From assembly GCA_016713865.1 (NCBI GenBank), contig JADJOG010000053.1, positions 1 through 60,509 of the forward strand: 60,509 bases of DNA, written 5' to 3'. Numbering within the stretch: position 1 is the first letter of the stretch; each line of letters begins with the position of its first letter. Both the position numbers and the translations under genes were made by a program. Source of the stretch: Flavobacteriales bacterium. GTDB lineage: Bacteria > Bacteroidota > Bacteroidia > Flavobacteriales_F > PHOS-HE28. This document shows, one piece after another, positions 9,335 to 19,292 of this stretch. The notes below the pieces were generated by a model. It was not told the DNA's origin. It made no database searches and worked only from the letters and a program-made list of their open reading frames with translations.

Positions 9335-11225
9335 ATGCAACTCTCCTACACCGCCCCGGTCGCGGCCCTCGTTCTTTTGCTCGCCGCCTGTGGCTCGCCA
9401 ACAGAAAAGCCCGCAGAGGCCAACCAGCCCATCTACACCATGGACCCCCATAGCCATGCTCGGCCGCAAGAGGCGCGCATCACTCACCTCGATCTGGATA
9501 TCACGGTCGACATGCAGGCAGAGCGCATCAACGGAATGGCGCGGTACCAAGTCGCCACTGCACCAGATGCGAAGCGCATCGTGTTCGATACCGAAGCCCT
9601 GCGGATCGAAGACGTTACGGTAGATGGACGTCAAACGGATTTCACGCAAGGCGATAGCACCTTCTTAGGCCGGTCGCTGGAAGTGCCCATCGCGCCCGGC
9701 GCCAAAGAAGTCACCATCGCGTATAGCACCACAGAAGGTTCCCGTGCGCTGCAATGGCTCAAGCCTCAGCAGACCGCAGGCAAGGAACAACTCTTCCTAT
9801 TCACGCAAGGGCAGGCCATCCTTACCCGCACATGGATCCCCGTGCAAGACAGCCCTGGCATCCGCTTCACTTACAACGCCAAAGTGCAGGCGCCTGCAGG
9901 CCTCATGGCCGTGATGAGCGCCGAGAACCCCACTGCCAAAAGCGCCGATGGACAGTACAGCTTCCCGAATGGCGCAGCCCATCCCCGCATACCTCATTGC
10001 TTTGGCCGTTGGCGATCTGGCCTTTGCGCCGATAGGCGAGCGTACCGGCGTTTACGCAGAGCCAGGCACGGTGAGCACAGCCGCATGGGAGTTCGCTGAT
10101 ATGGAGCGCATGCTCGAATCTGCCGAGAAGCTCTATGGCGATTACCGCTGGGGCCGTTACGATGTGATCGTGCTCCCACCCAGCTTCCCTTTCGGTGGCA
10201 TGGAGAACCCGCGGCTCACATTCGCAACGCCCACCATCCTTGCCGGCGACCGTTCGCTCACGGCATTGGTGGCGCACGAGCTCGCGCATAGTTGGAGCGG
10301 CAACCTCGTGACCAACGCCACCTGGAACGACTTCTGGCTGAACGAAGGCTTCACCGTTTACTTCGAGAACCGTATCTGCGAAGCCGTGTACGGCGAAGAT
10401 TACGCGCACATGCTGCAGCTGCTTGGCCGCCAGGACCTGAAGGGTGTGATCAACAAGCTGGAAGCGAAAGGCCACCACGCCGATACCCACCTGCGCCTTC
10501 ACCTCGAGGGCCGCGACCCCGATGAGGGCATGACCGACATCGCGTACGAAAAGGGATTCGCGCTCTTGCAACTGATCGAGGAGAAGGCCGGTCGCGAGAC
10601 CTTCGATGCATTCCTGCGCACGTACTTCGATGAGCATGCTTTCAAGAGCATGACCACCGACGGTTTCGTGGCTTACTTGGATGACCGATTGCTAAAGCCC
10701 AATAGCATCGATCTCGATGTGGCTGAATGGATCGATGGCGCTGGGCTGCCCGCCAATGCGATCGAGCCGCAGAGCGATAGTTTCATGAAGGTGGAAGCAG
10801 AAGTGGGCAAATGGGGCAAGGGGACCGCAGCGGTGCAATTGAATACGCAGGGATGGACCACCTTCCATTGGATGCACTTCTTGCGCAACCTTCCTGCGGA
10901 TCTCCGCAAAGAGCAACTGACCGATCTGGACAAGGCATTCGGTTTCACGGCCAGTGGCAATGCCGAGGTGCTTAGCGCGTGGCTGGAGGTGTGCATCCGG
11001 AATAATTACGATCCCGCATATGATCGGCTCGACCAGTTCCTGACCACGGTAGGTCGCCGCAAATTCCTCATGCCGCTCTACACGGAATTGAACAAGTCGG
11101 AGAAGGGCCGTGTGCTTGCTCAGAGCATCTATGCCGCAGCACGACCCAATTACCACAGCGTCTCGGTTCGCACCTTCGATGAGATGCTGGCCTGGAAGGA
11201 TAACCGACCGCCTGCGAGCTTCTGA
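9335..11225 (+). CDS. M1-family aminopeptidase (leukotriene A4 hydrolase-like), one frameshift
   Basis: Zinc aminopeptidase of about 630 residues, probably a lipoprotein acting outside the inner membrane. The start at 9335 gives MQLSYTAPVAALVLLLAAC with a lipobox. The N-terminal beta domain is followed by the substrate motif GGMENPRLTF (10196-10225) and the zinc site HELAHSW with the distal Glu in NEGF (about 10275-10350). The C-terminal part is helical and ends in KDNRPPASF. The reading frame breaks at about 9965: before it the frame reads DGQYSF, after it MAQPIPAYLIALAVGD, which is the conserved continuation. It is preceded by a well-formed -7 promoter and ends one base before the convergent hydrolase gene. 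Confidence 0.9.
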
Positions 11226-11864
11226 TCATTCGCCGCGCAGCAAGCGCGCGAGCGTGATGGCGTCAAGCTGGTGGCCGCCTTGGAACAGGTGCTTTCGCAT
11301 CGAGATCCCGGCACGTTCGAATCGAACAGCTATTTCATCCAATTGCTCAGGATCGGCGAATTCATCGGCATCCCCGAGCACTGCATCAATCGTGGTGCTC
11401 CGCCAACGAGCCAGCGCATCGCTTCCTAGCTCGGGGGGCAGAGAGCCGGCCCACAGGACGATGCGGTGCAAGGGACGGTCTGAGCGCGTGGCCCAACGCG
11501 CTAACGTGGCCACACCCTGCGAGAATCCCAACGCGCAGATGCGCGCACCGGGCATGGCGTGCTTGAGCAACTCGTCGCACAGTGCGTCGAGGTAAGCTAC
11601 ATGGTCATCGATCTCGTGCAGCCGGTCCTCGCGGGTCATCCAGGTGGCACCCACGCGGGCATGCTCAGCATCGAGGTAGAAACGACTCAAGCCTTCGGGC
11701 GCAACGATGCACCGGCCTTCCTCAAGCCCTTTGAAGTTGTTGAGGAAGTAGCGCGCGAGCTGGCCGTAGCCGTGGATCGCGATCCAGATCTCGGGCGCTG
11801 CCTCCAAAGTGCCCAGCACATGGTAGCGCGCCGTGCGCTGCACTTGGATGAAGCGCTCTTCCAC
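11226..11864 (-). CDS. Alpha/beta hydrolase, phospholipase/carboxylesterase type
   Basis: Cytoplasmic serine hydrolase of 212 residues. I take the GTG at 11864 as the start because it lies two bases after the stop of the upstream E1 gene; longer versions would run inside that gene. The nucleophile elbow is GFSQGVA, the acid is probably in VLGDADEFADP and the catalytic His in GGHQLD near the C-terminus. IAIHGYGQLARYF contributes the oxyanion HGxG-like turn. Length and motif order fit the family of small carboxylesterases/lysophospholipases. It is probably cotranscribed with the dehydrogenase E1 gene; its substrate is unknown. Confidence 0.85.
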   Translation of the reverse strand: MEERFIQVQRTARYHVLGTLEAAPEIWIAIHGYGQLARYFLNNFKGLEEGRCIVAPEGLSRFYLDAEHARVGATWMTREDRLHEIDDHVAYLDALCDELLKHAMPGARICALGFSQGVATLARWATRSDRPLHRIVLWAGSLPPELGSDALARWRSTTIDAVLGDADEFADPEQLDEIAVRFERAGISMRKHLFQGGHQLDAITLARLLRGE

Positions 11865-11866
11865 GG

Positions 11867-14005
11867 TCAGTAGGCGAGGAGTTCCTTCAACGCCGCCGCC
11901 ACCTTTTCCGCGCTCGGGATCATCGCGGCCTCCAAGGTGCTGTTGAGCGGGATCGCTGGCATGTCCACGCTGCCAAGCGTGCGCACCGGTGCATCGAGTT
12001 GCTCGAAGCAATCGTTGCCGATGCGCGAGGCGAGCGCTTGCGCGAAGGAGTTGGTGAGTTGCTCTTCCGTGACCACGATGCAACGCCCATGCGCGCGCAC
12101 GGCATTCATCACGGTCTCTTCATCCAAGGGCACTAGGGTGCGCAAGTCGATGATGGTGATACGGCCGGGGAAGTCCTTCGCTGCGGCCTTGGCCCAATAC
12201 ACGCCCATGCCATAGGTGACGACGACTGCTGCTTCGCCTTTCGTGATCACACTTGCATCCGCCTCGATCACCACGCGCGCTTTGCCGAATGGAATGATGT
12301 AATCGGCGCTCGGCTCCACGGTCTTCGCCTCTTCGGTGCCTTTGATCTTGCTCCAGTACAGGCCCTTGTGCTCCAGCATCACCACGGGATTCGGGTCGTG
12401 GTATGCGGCCTTCATCAATCCTTTCAGATCGGCGCCGGTGCTGGGGTATGCCACCTTGATGCCCTTGATGTTGCACAGCACGCTCTCCACGCTGCTGCTG
12501 TGGTAGGGGCCACCGCTGCCGTACGCGCCGATGGGCACGCGCAGGATGCAGCTCACCGGCCACTTGCCAACGGTGAGGTAGCACGACCGCGCCACTTCGG
12601 TGAAGAGCTGATTCAATCCTGGCCAGATGTAATCAGCGAATTGCACCTCTACGATTGGTTTCAAACCCGCAGCGCTCATGCCCACGGTGCTGCCGATGAT
12701 GAAGGCTTCCTGGATCGGTGTGTTGAAGACGCGGTGCCCGCCGAAGTCGCGCGCAAGCGTTGCGGCCTCGCGGAATACGCCACCGAGGCGCGCGCCCACA
12801 TCCTGCCCGTAGAGCAAGCAGCGCGGATCCTCCTGCATGAGTTCGCGGATAGCGAAGAGCGCGCTGTCCACCATCACGGTCGGCTGACGGTCCTTGGGTG
12901 CGCGATCGCCTTGCTCTTCCGTTACCGGTGTTGGTGCGAAGGCGTGTGTAGTGAGATCTTCAGGCGTGGGATCATCAGCGGCACGAGCACGCTCGAAGTC
13001 GGACTTCACGCGGGCGATGGCCTTCTGCTCGATCTGCTTCAAGCCATCAAGCTGCAAGCGATTGTCCAGGCATTGCTGGAAGAAGCGCGGGAAAGGGTCG
13101 CGCTTGCGGTGCTCGGCGAGGTTCTCTTCGCTGCGATAGAACTCCATGCGCACGCCACTCGTGTGGTGGTTCAACAACGGCACTTTCGCATGCACGAGGA
13201 AGGGACGCCGCTCCTTGCGCGCCAAGCCGATCACCTCATTCAATGTGCTGTAGCTCGCGATGAAGTCCGCGCCATCCACTTTGCGCACCTCGAGTCCGGG
13301 GAAGCCTTTGGCGTATTCGCTCGCATCGGCCACGCGAATTTCATCGGCACTGGCGCTGATGTCCCATTCATTGTCCTGCACCAGGTAGATGATGGGCAGC
13401 TTCTTCAGCACGGCCATCTGGAAGGCTTCGGCCACTTCGCCTTCGGTGATTGCGGCATCACCGATGGAGCACACCACGATGGGCGCATCGGTATCCTTCG
13501 ATCCGTTGTAATCGTGCGCGATGCCTGCTTGCTCCTTGTACCACAGGCCCATGGCGATGCCCGTGGTGGGAATGGCCTGCATGCCGGTGGCGCTGCTCTG
13601 GTGCGGGATGCGCGGCATGCCTTCGCGCCGCAAGCTGGGGTGCCCGTAGTAGGTGCGGCCTCCGCTGAAGGGGTCGTCGCGCTTGCCGAGCAATTGCAGC
13701 ATCAATTCCCAAGGCTCAATGCCGATGCCCAAGAGGATGCTGTCGTCGCGGTAATAGGGCGCCACGAAATCCTGTGCTTTCAGCTGCATGCCCAGCGCGA
13801 GCTGGATGGCCTCGTGGCCGCGGCTGGTGGCATGTACGTACTTGCTCGTGAGCTTGAAGTGCTCCTCGTACAGCTCGGTCATGGCCTTGGCCGTACACAT
13901 CAGGTCCCACGCGCGCAGCAGGGTATCCTGGTCGGGCGCGAGGCCGGGCTTCGAGAGTTTCCCCGCTTGGGCGGGACCTTGCGGCTTGCTGGCGGTGAAT
14001 GCCAT
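11867..14005 (-). CDS. 2-oxoacid dehydrogenase E1, fused alpha and beta subunits
   Basis: Thiamine-diphosphate-dependent E1 component of a 2-oxoacid (probably branched-chain 2-oxoacid or pyruvate-like) dehydrogenase complex, about 712 residues. The alpha half contains HATSRGHEAIQLALG and the ThDP motif GDAAITEGEVAEAFQMA ending at QDNEWDIS. The beta half starts near residue 380 with TVMVDSALFAIRELM and contains FNTPIQEAFIIGSTVGM and the C-terminal transketolase domain (VVVTYGMGVYWAKAAA). Alpha and beta are separate proteins in many bacteria; single-chain forms are common in Bacteroidota. The start at 14005 (MAFTASKPQG) is chosen over an upstream codon because TACCTTAG, a near-match promoter element, lies just before it. 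The frame is intact. Confidence 0.93.
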   Translation of the reverse strand: MAFTASKPQGPAQAGKLSKPGLAPDQDTLLRAWDLMCTAKAMTELYEEHFKLTSKYVHATSRGHEAIQLALGMQLKAQDFVAPYYRDDSILLGIGIEPWELMLQLLGKRDDPFSGGRTYYGHPSLRREGMPRIPHQSSATGMQAIPTTGIAMGLWYKEQAGIAHDYNGSKDTDAPIVVCSIGDAAITEGEVAEAFQMAVLKKLPIIYLVQDNEWDISASADEIRVADASEYAKGFPGLEVRKVDGADFIASYSTLNEVIGLARKERRPFLVHAKVPLLNHHTSGVRMEFYRSEENLAEHRKRDPFPRFFQQCLDNRLQLDGLKQIEQKAIARVKSDFERARAADDPTPEDLTTHAFAPTPVTEEQGDRAPKDRQPTVMVDSALFAIRELMQEDPRCLLYGQDVGARLGGVFREAATLARDFGGHRVFNTPIQEAFIIGSTVGMSAAGLKPIVEVQFADYIWPGLNQLFTEVARSCYLTVGKWPVSCILRVPIGAYGSGGPYHSSSVESVLCNIKGIKVAYPSTGADLKGLMKAAYHDPNPVVMLEHKGLYWSKIKGTEEAKTVEPSADYIIPFGKARVVIEADASVITKGEAAVVVTYGMGVYWAKAAAKDFPGRITIIDLRTLVPLDEETVMNAVRAHGRCIVVTEEQLTNSFAQALASRIGNDCFEQLDAPVRTLGSVDMPAIPLNSTLEAAMIPSAEKVAAALKELLAY

Positions 14006-14241
14006 GGTGTTGCGTGAGCGGCTAAGGTAGCGGATGGTCCTTCGCACGATTCGGAGTCAATGACAATGGCCGATCCAGATGTCAGCGGCCCTGTTTCGGT
14101 TGGTCCACGCAAACCGATTTCGGTTTCGCTGGAAGGCTACAACCGACATGCCCCTAACGAAGGTTAGTCCTTCTGAGCAGAGCATGCCCTCTAGTTTTGG
14201 CCTTGGCGCGCAAACGGTTGTTGAATGCCGCCATCTTCCGC

Positions 14242-16344
14242 ATGAACCACTCGTATCCTACCAGAGCAAGGACTTGCTTCTTGCTTGCTCTTCTTGTTTG
14301 GATATCCACTGAATCGAACGGCCAGGATAACCTGAGCGCACAGGTCGATTCGTTGCGTACCGAGCTCCGTACAGGGAAGGAGGACACCAATAAGGTCATT
14401 GTTCTCAATATGCTCAGCGAGAAGGCCGGCTGGAAAGCGGGCAAGCACGATAGCGCCATCGTATTCGCCGGGCAAGCCCAGGAGCTCGCCGAGAAACTGC
14501 GATATGATCGCGGGCAAGCACAAGCGCTCAGCAATAGTGGCTTGGCCCATTTCCAGTTGGGCGATCTGGAAGCGGCCATGGAGGCGCATCGCGCGGCTTT
14601 GGAGATCAGGGAGCGAATGGGCGACAAGGCGGCCATGGGCCTGTCCAATGGCAACATCGGCCATGTGTATAAGAGCCTTGGCGACTATGCGCAGGCCGTG
14701 CGGCATTACAGGCTTGGGGTAGAACTGGCCGAGGCCGCAGGCGAAAAGCAAGCGGCGGGCAATTGGCACAATCACATCGGCAGCGTGCATCTCGCGCAGG
14801 GCGATTACCCCTTGGCGATGGAGAGCAACTTGGAGGCACTGCGCATTCAGGAGGCCAGCAGCGATAGCACGGGCATGACATACTCGTTCAACAACATCGC
14901 CTCGATCCATCTCAGGCAGAAAGCCTTCGATGAAGCGCTCTTGAACAGCAACAAGGCCTTGGACATTATGAAGCGAATGGGTGACAGCAGGGGCTTGGCG
15001 AATTCGCACAACAAGCTCGGGAACATCTATAGCGCCATGGGGAAGTACGACGAGGCACGAACGAACTATGAGGCAGCGCTTGCGCTCTACGAAGCACAGG
15101 GCAACCCGAAGCTCATCGCCTCAGGCCACGGCAACATCGGTGTCGTTCATTACCAGGAAGGGAATCTTCAAGAAGCGCTGAAGAGCCAGACCCGCGCATT
15201 GGAGATCTTCGAGCGCATCGGTGACCAGCAAGGCTTAGCGAACACCTATGCCAACATCGGCAGCATCCATCTCGACATGGGCAAGCCCGCTGCAGCGGCG
15301 AAGTGGTATAACGATGGGCTTGCGATGGCTGAGAAGATCGGTAGTCATTACGCGGCGATGCAGTTGTGCAAGGGATTGATGGATGCGTACACGGACCTCG
15401 GGGATTACAAGTCCGCATTGGAGAGCCATCAGCGGCACATCGCCTACCGCGACAGCTTGTTCAATGAGGACAACGCGCGGAAGCTCACCCGGCTGGAGAT
15501 GCAATATGGCTTCGATAAGAAGGAGGCCGAAGCACAGGCGGAGCAAGAGAAGAAGGATGCCTTGGCGCAGCAGGAGCTACGCCGTCAGAAGCTCGTGCGC
15601 AACGGTTTCATCGGCGGTTTCGTGCTGGTCGCCTTGTTCGCAGGCGTCTTCCTCAAGCAGCGCAACCGCATCAGCAAAGAGAAGCAGCGCAGCGAGGAGT
15701 TGTTGCTGAACATCCTGCCCGAAGAGGTTGCCGAAGAGCTGAAAGCCACGGGCGAGGCTGAAGCCAAGCAGATCGATCAGGCCACGGTGCTCTTCACCGA
15801 CTTCAAAGGCTTCACCGCCATGAGCGAGCAGCTCAGTCCGAAGGAATTGGTGCGCGACCTGCACGAGTGCTTCAGCGCCTTCGATCGCATCTGCGAGAGC
15901 CATGGATTGGAGAAGATCAAGACCATCGGCGATGCCTATATGGCGGCTGGTGGCCTGCCCACGCCCAATGCCACGCATGCAAATGATGTGATCGAGGCTG
16001 CGCTTGATATGCGCGACTTCATCGCCGAAGGCAAGGCAAGGAAACTGGCGCAAGGCGCAGCCTACTTCGAGATCCGTATCGGAGTGCACACCGGGCCGGT
16101 GGTGGCAGGCATCGTGGGCGTGAAGAAGTTCCAGTACGACATCTGGGGCGATACCGTGAACACGGCCAGCCGCATGGAGAGCAGCGGCGAGGTGGGGCAG
16201 GTGAACATCAGCGAGGCGACGTATTCGCTGGTTCGTGAACAGGCTGGAAGCCTGTTCGACTTTACCCCCCGCGGCTTCGTGAAGGCCAAAGGCAAGGGCG
16301 AGATGCAGATGTTCTTCGTGGAGCGGGCATCATCGCACGGTTGA
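14242..16344 (+). CDS. TPR protein with C-terminal class III adenylate cyclase domain
   Basis: Membrane-bound nucleotide cyclase of about 700 residues. The start at 14242 (MNHSYPTRARTCFLLALLVW) gives a signal peptide. About eight TPR units fill the exported part (about 50-410), such as GNIGHVYKSLGDYAQAVRHY. Then come a coiled coil, a membrane helix (GFIGGFVLVALFAGVFL), the linker ELLLNILPEEVAEELK typical of signalling cyclases, and the catalytic domain. Metal Asp residues are in LFTDFKGFT and IGDAYM. The Lys in KIKTIGDAY and the Asp in YDIWGDTVNTASR point to ATP rather than GTP as substrate. The architecture parallels the TPR histidine kinase at 6769-8841, suggesting a shared way of sensing. 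The frame is intact. Confidence 0.92.
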   Translation: MNHSYPTRARTCFLLALLVWISTESNGQDNLSAQVDSLRTELRTGKEDTNKVIVLNMLSEKAGWKAGKHDSAIVFAGQAQELAEKLRYDRGQAQALSNSGLAHFQLGDLEAAMEAHRAALEIRERMGDKAAMGLSNGNIGHVYKSLGDYAQAVRHYRLGVELAEAAGEKQAAGNWHNHIGSVHLAQGDYPLAMESNLEALRIQEASSDSTGMTYSFNNIASIHLRQKAFDEALLNSNKALDIMKRMGDSRGLANSHNKLGNIYSAMGKYDEARTNYEAALALYEAQGNPKLIASGHGNIGVVHYQEGNLQEALKSQTRALEIFERIGDQQGLANTYANIGSIHLDMGKPAAAAKWYNDGLAMAEKIGSHYAAMQLCKGLMDAYTDLGDYKSALESHQRHIAYRDSLFNEDNARKLTRLEMQYGFDKKEAEAQAEQEKKDALAQQELRRQKLVRNGFIGGFVLVALFAGVFLKQRNRISKEKQRSEELLLNILPEEVAEELKATGEAEAKQIDQATVLFTDFKGFTAMSEQLSPKELVRDLHECFSAFDRICESHGLEKIKTIGDAYMAAGGLPTPNATHANDVIEAALDMRDFIAEGKARKLAQGAAYFEIRIGVHTGPVVAGIVGVKKFQYDIWGDTVNTASRMESSGEVGQVNISEATYSLVREQAGSLFDFTPRGFVKAKGKGEMQMFFVERASSHG

Positions 16345-16450
16345 GGTGCCCGCCGATCCATTGCGATCGTGATCAACGGGACCTGAGCATGGTGAGCGGT
16401 AGCGCCAATCTCGAACGCCGAATCACCTTTGTCCGGATTCAACAACTCCC

Positions 16451-17251
16451 ATGAACCGCCAAGCCCACGAGCTCGATCACCGCATCGTCGGTGACGATAT
16501 GCAATGCGTCGAGATCACACTCGATCCCGGAGAGACCGTTGTTGCCGAAGCCGGCACCATGATGATGATGGATGAGGGCATCGCTATGCAGACCATCTTC
16601 GGCGATGGGCGCGGCCAGCCCCAGGGGTTCCTGGACAAGATGTTCAGCGCGGGCAAGCGCGTGCTCACCGGCGAGAGCCTCTTCATGACCACCTACACCA
16701 ACCAGAGCCAAGTGCGGCGCACGGCCTGGTTCGCGGCAGCGTATCCGGGCAAGATCATGCCGCTCGACCTGCGCGATTACCACGGCAAGTTGATCTGCCA
16801 GAAGGATAGCTTCCTCTGCGCGGCCAAGGGCGTGAGCATCGGCATCGCCTTCCAGAAACGTTTGGGCGCTGGCCTTTTCGGCGGTGAAGGCTTCATCATG
16901 CAGAAGCTCGAGGGCGATGGTCAGGTGTACATCCACGCCGGCGGCACCACGGTTCAACGTGACCTTGCCCCCGGTGAGACCCTGCGCGTTGATACCGGCT
17001 GTCTCGTGGCCATGACTCAGACCATCGACTACGACATCCAATTCGTGGGCGGCATCAAGAACACGCTTTTCGGTGGCGAAGGATTGTTCTTCGCGCAGCT
17101 GCGCGGCCCCGGTCATGTCTGGATCCAATCGCTGCCCTTCAGCAGGCTTGCTGATAACATCATTGCCGCTGCGCCGCGCGCCGGGGGCAAGGGCAAGGAG
17201 GAGGGCAGCTTGCTCGGTGGCCTTGGCCGCTTGCTCGACGGAGACAATTGA
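16451..17251 (+). CDS. AIM24/TIGR00266-family protein
   Basis: Protein of 266 residues in the AIM24 (TIGR00266) family, whose biochemical role is not settled. It shows the family's all-beta pattern with GDDMQCVEITLDPGETVVAE and EAGTMMMMDEGI near the start, GESLFMTTYTN in the middle, and FAQLRGPGHVWIQSLPF near the end, followed by a Gly-rich tail. There is no signal peptide or membrane segment. It is flanked by the cyclase gene upstream (106 bases) and a convergent membrane protein. The frame is intact. Confidence 0.88.
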   Translation: MNRQAHELDHRIVGDDMQCVEITLDPGETVVAEAGTMMMMDEGIAMQTIFGDGRGQPQGFLDKMFSAGKRVLTGESLFMTTYTNQSQVRRTAWFAAAYPGKIMPLDLRDYHGKLICQKDSFLCAAKGVSIGIAFQKRLGAGLFGGEGFIMQKLEGDGQVYIHAGGTTVQRDLAPGETLRVDTGCLVAMTQTIDYDIQFVGGIKNTLFGGEGLFFAQLRGPGHVWIQSLPFSRLADNIIAAAPRAGGKGKEEGSLLGGLGRLLDGDN

Positions 17252-17263
17252 TCAGCGCACCGT

Positions 17264-17644
17264 TCAGGCTCCGCGCTGTTCACCTCGCTTATCCATGCCT
17301 TGCAGCATGCCCTGCACAATGGATACGATCAGGCTGAAGCCGAGCGCCCACCAGAAACGCGGCGCTTCGATGGTGAATCCGGGCACGAGGCTGTCTGCGA
17401 GCATGACCAGCGCCGCGTTGATCACCAGCAGGAAGAGCCCAAGGCTCACCAATGTGATGGGAAGCGTGAAGAGGATCAGCAACGGCTTCAGGAAGGAGTT
17501 GAGCAAGGCGAGAACGGTAGCGGTAAGCACTGCGGTTAGGACGCCATCCAGGGTATCCATATCGCCCAGCGAGACGCCGCGGAGCAGGAGGTCGGCGATC
17601 AGCACGGCAATGGTGCCAAGCAGCAGGCGAGCAAGGGTCTTCAT
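17264..17644 (-). CDS. Four-helix membrane protein, phage holin superfamily IV type
   Basis: Small inner-membrane protein of 126 residues with four hydrophobic segments (about 5-24, 32-52, 57-81, 97-117). The pattern ALLNSFLKPLLILFTLPITL is typical of the mycobacterial-type phage holin family IV (PF04020). Despite the name, members are ordinary chromosomal genes in Bacteroidota with unknown function, and nothing else here suggests a phage. A TACTTTCA element lies 4 bases before the start, so the mRNA may be nearly leaderless. Confidence 0.85.
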   Translation of the reverse strand: MKTLARLLLGTIAVLIADLLLRGVSLGDMDTLDGVLTAVLTATVLALLNSFLKPLLILFTLPITLVSLGLFLLVINAALVMLADSLVPGFTIEAPRFWWALGFSLIVSIVQGMLQGMDKRGEQRGA

Positions 17645-17648
17645 GCGG

Positions 17649-17656
17649 TGAAAGTA
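17649..17656 (-). promoter_or_regulatory. -7 element for the holin-like gene
   Basis: The minus strand reads TACTTTCA, one base off the TAnnTT(T/C)G consensus, directly before the start at 17644 and directly after the terminator hairpin of the upstream gene. Confidence 0.4.
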
Positions 17657-17680
17657 GGAAAGGGCCCGAAGGCCCCTTCC
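17657..17680 (-). terminator. Terminator hairpin of the PDZ/T9SS gene
   Basis: The minus strand reads GGAAGGGGCC-TTCG-GGCCCTTTCC, a 10-bp stem with one mismatch and a stable TTCG loop, 23 bases after the stop at 17703. Only a short T-rich tail (TACTTT) follows, and this doubles as the next promoter. Confidence 0.6.
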
Positions 17681-17702
17681 ATCTTCAGCGGCCTTGCCGA
17701 AC

Positions 17703-19182
17703 TCACTCTTTCACCAGCTTGCTCGTCGCGGTGCGGCCGCCTTGGGTGATCACCAGGAAATAGCTTCCGCTTGCTTGGTCGCTCAGGTCCAAGGTGCGCT
17801 CATATCGGCCCTTGAATCCAACGATGCGCTCTTGGTATACGCGTTCTCCTTTCGTGTCGTGCACATCAACCGCGAGATCCCCGCGATCGGGCAGTTCGAA
17901 TTGAAGGCGGAAGAAGCCGTTGCTCGGATTCGGGAACGCGCGCAGGTCGTCCAGCTTCAGCTCATTGTCAATCTCAACGCCCTTCTTGCGCAGCAGGGCT
18001 TTCTCATCGTCGCTCAGGTTGCGCGCTTGCACATGAATGCGCACTTCGCGCCGCAGGTCCGTGCCCATGTCGCGGCGCAATTGGTCCATCTCGCGCCTGA
18101 GCTGATCCATTTCGCGACGGAACGCATCACGGGACTCGGGGTCGAATCCTTCCATTCGGAAGCCGTGCGTGCCATCGGTTCCATTCCATCGGAAGTGCCG
18201 GCGCCGCTCGCCCAGTTTGCCGTTCAGGGCCATGGATTCCCCTTCGCGACTGGCTCCGATCCTCACTTCGTCTCCAGGCTTCATGCTGCGGATCCGCTCA
18301 GCCAGCGCGTCGAAATCCTCCATCGCATCACCATTGATGGATAAGATGCGGTCACCTGCTTGCAGGCCCATCTGCTCCGCAGCGCTACCTCCTTCCACAC
18401 TCTGGATCAGCACTCCGCGACCTTGATCCTCTTCGTCTTTCGGCGTGATTCCGAGGAACGCCGAGCTCTCTTTCTGCCAGGTATCGGTTTCCCCGAGAAT
18501 CTCCATTTCCTTCATATCGTCCGGATCGAAACTGAAGGCGAACGCGCTTCCTTTCCGTTCGCCCAAGGCAATCTTGCCTTTCATGCCCTTTCCACCGCGC
18601 ATCCATTCGACCTTCACCATATCGCCGGGCTGGTGCGCTTTGGATCAGTTCGGCCAGATGCGCTGGTCCCTTCACCTCAGCATCGTCGATTTCAATGATG
18701 ATGTCGCCATGCACCAGACCGAGCGCTGCGGCCGGGCTTTCCGATGAGACTTCGGTGACAAGCGCGCCGGATCTCGCTTTCGACCCTTCCTTGTCCGCAT
18801 TAGCAAGGTTGCGCGTGCTCACACCTAGATAAGCCTTAGGCTCACAGGAGAAAAGCTCAGGCGACATGGGTGGCATTGGCGGCATGGGTGCCATGCGCAG
18901 ATGCGCGCCGGTCTCATCTCCCTCGCCGAATCCGCGGATGTCGATCGTGAGATCGCGCTCTCCTTCACCAAGCTTCAGTTGGCCGATCACGCCGAGTTCG
19001 CGCAGCGCCTCTTGGATCCTTGCCTCATCGGCGAAATCAAGCTCCTTGGTAACGCGTTTGGTTTCGCCGTTCTCCTTGGTCACTACCTCGATGCGGACCT
19101 TGCGATCAGGGGCAGGCGCCTGGGGCTCCTGTTGCATCCCCATAACGGCTGCCAGAGGGACGAAAAGGAAGGGTGCGATCAT
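17703..19182 (-). CDS. Secreted protein with two PDZ domains and a type IX sorting tail, one frameshift
   Basis: Exported protein of about 490 residues. The start at 19182 gives MIAPFLFVPLAAVMGMQ as signal. The first PDZ domain is around 18830-18640 (YLGVSTRNLAN, SPAAALGLVHGDIIIEIDD). The frame then shifts at about 18630 and continues with a second PDZ domain (FLGITPKDEED, AAEQMGLQAGDRILSINGD). A charged coiled-coil-like section (FRREMDQLRREMDQLRRDM) precedes a C-terminal type IX secretion sorting domain (AFPNPSNGFFRLQFELPDRG to GGRTATSKLVKE). It is therefore probably delivered to the cell surface by T9SS. No protease domain is visible, so it is unlike DegP. A terminator follows the stop. Confidence 0.85.
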
Positions 19183-19292
19183 GGCTGTAGGTGTTTGGTG
19201 CGCCAAACTATCCGCGATGGAACCGCCGCTTTGTTAATCGGATTGAAAGAACGTTAACCGCCGGGACCGGTGGTGCGAAGCGTGATGAACAG

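Noticed and set aside
8871..9401. Minus-strand ORF with GVTGFEPAT and GDWIRTSDH segments
   Set aside because: These peptides are the familiar false translation of tRNA genes read in reverse; the DNA is the tRNA-Pro array.
12368..14017. Open frame of 549 codons on the plus strand
   Set aside because: It is antisense to the well-conserved E1 dehydrogenase gene; its composition (His, Ala and Val-rich, no motifs) is typical of a GC-rich shadow frame.
17264..17644. Holin-family gene as a sign of a prophage
   Set aside because: PF04020-type proteins are ordinary chromosomal membrane proteins in Bacteroidota, and no integrase, capsid, portal, terminase or lysin gene is present.
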